In this document: piece after piece, positions 6,091 to 11,451 of the stretch
How positions within the stretch are numbered: the stretch's first letter is position 1
How the letters are laid out: each line of letters starts with the position of its first letter
Source of the DNA: Nocardioides sp.
GTDB lineage: Bacteria; Actinomycetota; Actinomycetes; Propionibacteriales; Nocardioidaceae
Assembly: GCA_021731205.1 (NCBI GenBank)
Contig: JAKFXV010000108.1
Coordinates: forward strand, 1 to 11,451
Reading direction: 5' to 3'
Length of the DNA: 11,451 bases
The notes under the pieces: model-generated
What the model saw: only the letters and a program-made list of their open reading frames with translations
Database searches by the model: none
What the model was told of the DNA's origin: nothing
Program-made: the position numbers and the translations under genes

Positions 6091-9000
6091 GTGGCCAGTG
6101 GCCCCACCATTCCCGGCGGCGCGCTTGCCGAGTTCGCGACCGCCGTGCTGGCGACCCCGGCGCTGGTCGCCGCGCTGCGCGACGCCGATCCGCAGGTCCA
6201 CCTCACCGGGCCGGCCGCGATGCGGCCCTTCGTCGGCGCCGGTCTCGCGCTCGGAGGGGCGCCCGTCGTCGTGGTCACGCCCACGGCCCGGGAGGGCGAG
6301 GAGCTGGCCGCAGAGTTGGCCGATCTGCTGGATCCCGAGGCGGTTGCGTTCTATCCCAGCTGGGAGACCCTTCCGCATGAACGCCTCAGCCCTCGCAGCG
6401 ACACCGTGGGCGCGCGCCTGGCCGTCCTCCGCCGGCTCAAGCACCCCGGCACCGAGCCGGGGACCGGCCCCCTCCGCGTGGTCGTCGCACCGGTTCGCTC
6501 CATCCTCCAACCGCAGGTCGCCGGGCTCGCCGACCTGACCCCGGTGGAGTTGAGCACCGGTCAAGCCGTCGCTCTGGACGACGTCGTCGCGGGGCTGGCC
6601 GGGGCGGCGTACCAGCGAGTCGACCTGGTCGAGAAGCGCGGGGAGTACGCCGTGCGGGGCGGCCTGGTCGACGTGTTCCCTCCCACCGAGGAACACCCCT
6701 TGCGGATCGAGTTCTGGGGTGACGTGATCGAGGAGATCAGATCGTTCGCGGTGGCCGACCAGCGCACGATCGCGGTGGCTGACCGAGTCTGGGCACCGCC
6801 GTGCCGCGAGCTCCTCCTCACCCCCGAGGTACGCCGCCGCGCGGCCGAGCTCGGCGAAGCCCATCCCGTGCTGGCCGAGATGACCGACCAGCTGGCCGAA
6901 GGCATTGCGGTGGAAGGCATGGAGGCGCTCACGCCCGCACTGGTGCCCGGGCTGGAGCTGTTCCTCGACCTGTTCCCCGACGACGCCAGGGTGTTGATCG
7001 TGGACCCTGAGCGAGTTCGCACGCGCGCCGAGGACCTGGTCGCAACGTCCGAGGAGTTCCTGGCCGCCAGTTGGGCCGTCGCAGCCGGTGGGGGCAAGGC
7101 CCCTATCGATCTGGGAGCAGGGTCCTATCGCTCGGTTGCGGAGGTCCGGTCCGCTGCGCTCGCCAGAGGCCTGGCGTGGTGGACCCTCAGCCCGTTCGGC
7201 CTGGGTTCGTCCGACACCGCGCTGTCGGCGACGCCGGCGCCGGAATACCGCGGCGACATCGAAGCCGCGCTCGTCGACATCCGAGCCTGGTTCGGCGAGG
7301 GCTATCGCGTGCTCGTCACCCACGCCGGCTCCGGCACCGCCCAGCGGATGGTGGAGGTTCTCGCCGAGCACGATCTGCCGGCTCGGCTGGGTGGCCTCGC
7401 CCCGGACGTAGTCGCCGTCACCACCTCGCGACTGCAGCACGGCTTCGTCGATCCGGGCAGCCGGCTGGTCCTGTTGACCGGCGACGATCTCTCCGGTCAA
7501 CGCTCCTCGACTCGGGACATGCGGGCCATGCCGGTCCGCCGTCGCAAGCAAATCGATCCCCTCGAGCTCAGCGCCGGCGACTACGTCGTCCACGAGCAAC
7601 ACGGCGTCGGCCGGTTCGTCGAGATGCGGCAGCGCGAGGTCGGTGGAGCGGTCCGCGAGTACCTCGTCCTCGAGTACGGCGCCTCCAAGCGCGGCGGCCC
7701 TCCCGACCGGCTCTACGTGCCGGCGGACTCGCTCGACCAGGTCACGAGGTACGTCGGCGGGGAGCAGCCGAGCCTGGACCGGCTCGGCGGCGCGGACTGG
7801 GCCAAGCGCAAGGGTCGGGCCCGCAAGGCGGTGCGCCAGATCGCTGCGGAGCTGATCAAGTTGTACGCCGCCCGCCAGGCCACCCACGGACACGCCTTCG
7901 GACCGGACACGCCGTGGCAGCGCGAGCTCGAGGATGCCTTCCCCTTCACCGAGACCCCCGATCAGCTGAGCACGGTCGACGAGGTGAAGGCCGACATGCG
8001 GCGACGGGTGCCGATGGACCGGCTCGTGTGCGGCGACGTGGGCTACGGAAAGACCGAGATCGCCGTGCGCGCCGCCTTCAAGGCGGTGCAGGACGGCAAG
8101 CAGGTCGCCGTACTCGTCCCGACCACCCTGCTGGTCACCCAGCACCTGTCGACGTTCACCGAGCGGATGAGCGGGTTCCCGGTGGTGGTCAAAGCGCTGT
8201 CACGATTCCAGACAGACAGCGAGGCCCGCGCGGTGATCGAGGGACTCGGCGCCGGCTCGGTCGACATCGTGATCGGCACCCACCGGCTGCTCAACCCCGA
8301 CATCAGGCTGAAGGATCTGGGGCTGATCATCGTCGACGAGGAGCAGCGTTTCGGGGTCGAACACAAAGAGCAGATGAAGCGGCTGCGGACCAGTGTCGAC
8401 GTCTTGTCGATGAGCGCGACGCCCATCCCCAGGACCCTGGAGATGGCGATCACCGGTATTCGCGAGATGTCGACGATCACCACGCCGCCCGAAGAGCGAC
8501 ACCCGGTGTTGACCTACGTGGGTGGCTACGAGGATCGAACGATCGTGGCGGCCATCCGACGTGAGCTGCTGCGCGACGGGCAGGTCTTCTTCATCCACAA
8601 CCGGGTCTCGTCGATCGAGAAGGCGGCGGCCCGGATCCGTGAGCTGGTCCCCGAAGCCCGGGTGGCCACCGCGCACGGCCAGATGGGCGAGCAGCAACTC
8701 GAGGAGCGGATGCTGGATTTCTGGGAGAAGCGCAGCGACGTGCTGGTCTGCACCACGATCGTGGAGTCGGGCCTCGACGTGTCCAACGCCAACACCATGA
8801 TCATCGAGCGCGCCGACACCCTGGGGCTCTCGCAGCTGCATCAACTGCGCGGTCGGGTCGGACGCAGCCGCGAACGCGCCTATGCCTACTTCCTCTATCC
8901 CGCCGAGAAGCCGCTCACCGAGACTGCGCACGAGCGGCTCGCGACGCTGGCCCAGCACTCCGACCTCGGTGGCGGTATGGCCATTGCGATGAAGGACCTG

Positions 9001-9600
9001 GAGATCCGCGGCGCGGGCAATCTGCTGGGTGGCGAGCAGTCCGGTCATATCGCCGAGGTCGGCTTCGACCTCTACGTCCGGTTGGTCGGCGAGGCGGTCC
9101 AGGAGTTCCGGGGCGAGGCCGAAGAGGAGTTGCGCGAGGTGCGGATCGAGCTCCCCGTGGACGCGCACCTGCCGCACACCTACATCGGCTCGGAGCGGTT
9201 GCGGCTGGAGATCTACAAGCGGCTCGCCGAGGTGCGCCACGACGGCGACGTCGACGAGATCCGCGAGGAGCTCCTCGATCGGTACGGCGACCCGCCCGAC
9301 GAGGTTGCCTCCCTGCTGCTCGTGGCCAGGTTCCGGGCACGAGCGAGGTCCGCGGGCGTCGGCGAGGTCACGATCACCGGCAAGTACGTCCGGTTCGCGC
9401 CAGTCGATTTGCCCGAATCGCGTTCGGTTCGGTTGAGTCGGCTGCACCCGGGAGCGATCGTCAAGCCCGCCGTACACAGTGTGCTGGTGCCCCGCCCCCA
9501 GACTGCGGTGGTCGGGGGGCGACCGATTGCCGGTATCGCCCTGCTTGAATGGGCGCGAGCCGTGATCGATGCGGTGATCGACCCACGGGGCGAGTCGTGA
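6091..9600 (+). CDS. mfd: Mfd, transcription-repair coupling factor
   Basis: The 1169-residue product is full length for Mfd, the ATP-driven DNA translocase that removes stalled RNA polymerase and recruits UvrA. The UvrB-like N-terminal region is marked by FYPSWETLPHERLSP (from Phe87) and RIEFWGD (around 209). The RNA-polymerase-interacting domain starts at DPLELSAGDYVVHEQHGVG (from 489). The helicase core has Walker A GDVGYGKT (648-655), DEEQ (749-752), SATPIPRTL (from 775) and QLRGRVGR (918-925), followed by GAGNLLGGEQSG (974-985). The C-terminal UvrA-regulating domain lies at about 1015-1130 (ELPVDAHLPHTYIG). GTG 6091 has no clear ribosome site and follows cysQ by 7 bp, so translation may depend on ribosomes arriving from cysQ. 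Nothing essential appears to be missing. Confidence 0.97.
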   Translation: MASGPTIPGGALAEFATAVLATPALVAALRDADPQVHLTGPAAMRPFVGAGLALGGAPVVVVTPTAREGEELAAELADLLDPEAVAFYPSWETLPHERLSPRSDTVGARLAVLRRLKHPGTEPGTGPLRVVVAPVRSILQPQVAGLADLTPVELSTGQAVALDDVVAGLAGAAYQRVDLVEKRGEYAVRGGLVDVFPPTEEHPLRIEFWGDVIEEIRSFAVADQRTIAVADRVWAPPCRELLLTPEVRRRAAELGEAHPVLAEMTDQLAEGIAVEGMEALTPALVPGLELFLDLFPDDARVLIVDPERVRTRAEDLVATSEEFLAASWAVAAGGGKAPIDLGAGSYRSVAEVRSAALARGLAWWTLSPFGLGSSDTALSATPAPEYRGDIEAALVDIRAWFGEGYRVLVTHAGSGTAQRMVEVLAEHDLPARLGGLAPDVVAVTTSRLQHGFVDPGSRLVLLTGDDLSGQRSSTRDMRAMPVRRRKQIDPLELSAGDYVVHEQHGVGRFVEMRQREVGGAVREYLVLEYGASKRGGPPDRLYVPADSLDQVTRYVGGEQPSLDRLGGADWAKRKGRARKAVRQIAAELIKLYAARQATHGHAFGPDTPWQRELEDAFPFTETPDQLSTVDEVKADMRRRVPMDRLVCGDVGYGKTEIAVRAAFKAVQDGKQVAVLVPTTLLVTQHLSTFTERMSGFPVVVKALSRFQTDSEARAVIEGLGAGSVDIVIGTHRLLNPDIRLKDLGLIIVDEEQRFGVEHKEQMKRLRTSVDVLSMSATPIPRTLEMAITGIREMSTITTPPEERHPVLTYVGGYEDRTIVAAIRRELLRDGQVFFIHNRVSSIEKAAARIRELVPEARVATAHGQMGEQQLEERMLDFWEKRSDVLVCTTIVESGLDVSNANTMIIERADTLGLSQLHQLRGRVGRSRERAYAYFLYPAEKPLTETAHERLATLAQHSDLGGGMAIAMKDLEIRGAGNLLGGEQSGHIAEVGFDLYVRLVGEAVQEFRGEAEEELREVRIELPVDAHLPHTYIGSERLRLEIYKRLAEVRHDGDVDEIREELLDRYGDPPDEVASLLLVARFRARARSAGVGEVTITGKYVRFAPVDLPESRSVRLSRLHPGAIVKPAVHSVLVPRPQTAVVGGRPIAGIALLEWARAVIDAVIDPRGES

Positions 9601-9629
9601 GTGGAGAGATGGAGTTGAGGGAGTCAGTG

Positions 9630-10337
9630 GTGAGCGAAGTCCGTGTCCGGCGGTTCGGCCGGACCCGTCGAGCGCTGCAGGTGGCCGTGGCCCTGGGCTG
9701 TGTGCTCGTGGTTGTCGGCTGTGCCTCGGCCCGTCCCGGCGTGGCCGCACAGGTGGGCTCGTCTCGGATCACGTTGGCCGAAGTGGACGCCGCCGCGCTG
9801 GACCTCTGCACGGCGTTCTTGCCGCAGATCGAGGCCGAGGGTGGGACCTATCCGCTGAAGGTGCTCAGCGGCTTCGTGGTCGGTTCGCTCACTCGTCAGT
9901 CCATCGCCGAACAGATCGCCGCCGCGCGGAACATCGACGTACCCCCCGGCTACGACGAGCAGGTGGGCGCCGTCGAGGCGGCAGCCGAGCAGATCGCGGC
10001 GGGGGTGCGGGACACCTACACCGAACTCTCGGTCGCGGGGCTCTACGCCGACGCGATCACCCAGGAGGCCGGTCGCCTGGCCCTGGCGGAGGAGGGGACG
10101 GCCGACGCCACGCCCGAGGACCAGGTGGCGCGTGGGCGAGAGGTCTTCGCCGAGTGGGTCGCAGACCACACCGTCGAGATCGATCCGCGCTACCAGCTCG
10201 CGGTGGTCGGCGGGGACGTCGTGACCGCCGACACGTCAGTGTCCGTGGCCGTCGGGCCGGCGGCCCTGGCCGGTCAGGCCGAGCAGCTCGACCCCGCGGC
10301 AGCGGCCGCGCTGCCCAGCTCGCAACGGTGCAACTGA
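9630..10337 (+). CDS. SurA-N-like lipoprotein, possible secreted-protein chaperone
   Basis: The 235-residue product has a basic N-terminus (VRRFGRTRR), a hydrophobic core and a good lipobox VVGC with Cys31, so it should be lipid-anchored outside the membrane. The mature part opens with ARPGVAAQVGSSRITLAEVDA, the usual start of SurA-N/peptidyl-prolyl-isomerase-type lipoproteins, and contains an Ala-rich helical region and VEIDPRYQ near the end. No parvulin catalytic domain was seen, so isomerase activity is not supported; a holdase-like role is an inference. GTG 9630 is chosen because GAGGGAG lies six bases upstream. GTG 9597, which overlaps the mfd stop as GTGA, ATG 9609 and GTG 9627 are alternatives. 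The 3' end overlaps mazG by 10 bp, placing it in the mfd-mazG operon. Confidence 0.75.
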   Translation: MSEVRVRRFGRTRRALQVAVALGCVLVVVGCASARPGVAAQVGSSRITLAEVDAAALDLCTAFLPQIEAEGGTYPLKVLSGFVVGSLTRQSIAEQIAAARNIDVPPGYDEQVGAVEAAAEQIAAGVRDTYTELSVAGLYADAITQEAGRLALAEEGTADATPEDQVARGREVFAEWVADHTVEIDPRYQLAVVGGDVVTADTSVSVAVGPAALAGQAEQLDPAAAAALPSSQRCN

Positions 10338-11011
10338 TTCCGAACGATTCGCCGTTCTCCAACGGGGCCGTCGGCCCCCGAATGGAGGAGTTCATGGCGG
10401 TGATGGTCAGGCTGCGCGCCGAATGCCCGTGGAAGGCGGCGCAGACTCATCGGTCGCTGACCCGCTATCTCCTCGAGGAGACCCACGAGACCGTCGAGGC
10501 CATCGAGACGGGTGGTCCGGACGACCTTCGAGAGGAACTGGGCGACCTCCTGCTGCAGGTGTTCTTCCACGCGGTGATCGCTGCGGAGGCGGGCGAGTTC
10601 ACCCTCGAGGATGTGGTCGGTGAGATCACCGAGAAGATGATTCGCCGCAATCCGCACGTCTTCGCGGTGCCCGAGCGGGCTCGCCCGCTGAGTGTCGACG
10701 AGGTCAACGACGCCTGGGAGGCCATCAAGGCCACCGAGAAGCCTCGCGAATCGGTCACCGCAGGCCTCGGCTCCGGGCTGCCGGCGCTGTTGTATGCCGA
10801 CAAGGTCCTCGACCGCCTCTCCCGGGCGGCCGGGCCGCAGGCCGCGGCGAGCATCGCACCCTCGCCGGTGCTGCCGGCCGACGAGCTGGGACGGCGGCTG
10901 CTGGCCCTGGTCGAGGTGGCCCGCGCGTCGGGGGTGGATCCGGAGCAGGCCCTGCGCGACGCCGTACGCCATCGGGTGAAAGCCCACGAGGGACGCTCCG
11001 AGCCGAACTAG
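10328..11011 (+). CDS. mazG: MazG-family nucleoside triphosphate pyrophosphohydrolase
   Basis: The 227-residue protein has a complete N-terminal MazG domain: CPWKAAQTHRSL (33-44), the metal-binding EETHE (50-54) and EELGD (69-73), then LLLQVFFHA and KMIRRNPHVF (103-112). The family cleaves (d)NTPs, including damaged or non-canonical ones, to NMP and pyrophosphate, which fits its place beside the repair gene mfd. A second, C-terminal half keeps the fold pattern (ALLYADKV; LLALVEVARASGVDPEQAL) but its EELGD equivalent reads DELGR (185-189), so it is probably non-catalytic. The usual Asp after CPW is Lys36. GTG 10328 overlaps the lipoprotein stop; ATG 10382, just before the conserved region, is a credible shorter start. 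Confidence 0.9.
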   Translation: MQLIPNDSPFSNGAVGPRMEEFMAVMVRLRAECPWKAAQTHRSLTRYLLEETHETVEAIETGGPDDLREELGDLLLQVFFHAVIAAEAGEFTLEDVVGEITEKMIRRNPHVFAVPERARPLSVDEVNDAWEAIKATEKPRESVTAGLGSGLPALLYADKVLDRLSRAAGPQAAASIAPSPVLPADELGRRLLALVEVARASGVDPEQALRDAVRHRVKAHEGRSEPN

Positions 11012-11024
11012 GGACGCGAACTGA

Positions 11025-11451
<427 letters not shown>

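Noticed and set aside
5698..8145. 815-codon open frame on the - strand opposite mfd and cysQ
   Set aside because: Antisense to two well-recognised genes. Long open antisense frames are normal in GC-rich DNA, and the translation is rich in Arg, Gly, Pro and Asp with no recognisable domain.
7071..8564. 497-codon + strand open frame inside mfd
   Set aside because: Overlaps the Mfd helicase core in another frame; its Arg/Pro/Gly-rich translation is a GC artefact.
8200..9750. 516-codon open frame on the - strand opposite the end of mfd
   Set aside because: Same reason: low-complexity Arg/Gly/His-rich translation that mirrors Mfd codons, with no family resemblance.

Overview
The window looks like a piece of a high-GC Gram-positive (actinobacterial) chromosome. 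GC is very high, GTG starts are frequent, genes overlap or abut, and the gene order mfd - lipoprotein - mazG - eno resembles the mfd/mazG/eno neighbourhood of mycobacteria and other actinomycetes. The proteins would fit Propionibacteriales/Nocardioidaceae, but that placement is an inference from protein style, not a database result.

Left half (1-5226): the edge of a cell-surface polysaccharide locus. On the + strand lie a split glycosyltransferase, PssD (ALG14-like, 10-456) and PssE (ALG13-like, 630-1187), separated by three near-identical 59-bp tandem units. Convergent to them, on the - strand, are a secreted LamG-type probable lipoprotein (5226-4351), a Wzz/Wzc-like polysaccharide co-polymerase with a degenerate kinase domain (4179-2686), and a MATE/Wzx-type flippase (2693-1188) that overlaps the co-polymerase by 8 bp. 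Together these cover sugar transfer onto a lipid-linked intermediate, its flipping across the membrane, chain-length control, and a surface protein that may bind or accompany the product.

Right half (5286-11451): housekeeping genes, all on the + strand and tightly packed. They are cysQ (3'-phosphoadenosine-5'-phosphate phosphatase), mfd (transcription-repair coupling factor), a SurA-N-like lipoprotein, mazG (NTP pyrophosphohydrolase) and the first 128 codons of eno (enolase), which runs off the window.

The most unusual structure is the 59-bp array at 453-629. Each unit begins with ATG, encodes a 20-residue charged peptide, carries its own GGAGGAG-type ribosome site, and ends so that its TGA overlaps the next ATG. 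pssD, three micro-ORFs and pssE are thus joined by four successive ATGA stop/start overlaps. ATGAG flanks the array on both sides, so removing it would restore a direct ATGA overlap between pssD and pssE. The array therefore looks like an insertion or expansion exactly at a translational-coupling junction, and the possibility that it tunes pssE translation is worth testing. No RNA genes, CRISPR arrays, insertion sequences or phage genes were seen, and no gene-free stretch exceeds 300 bp.
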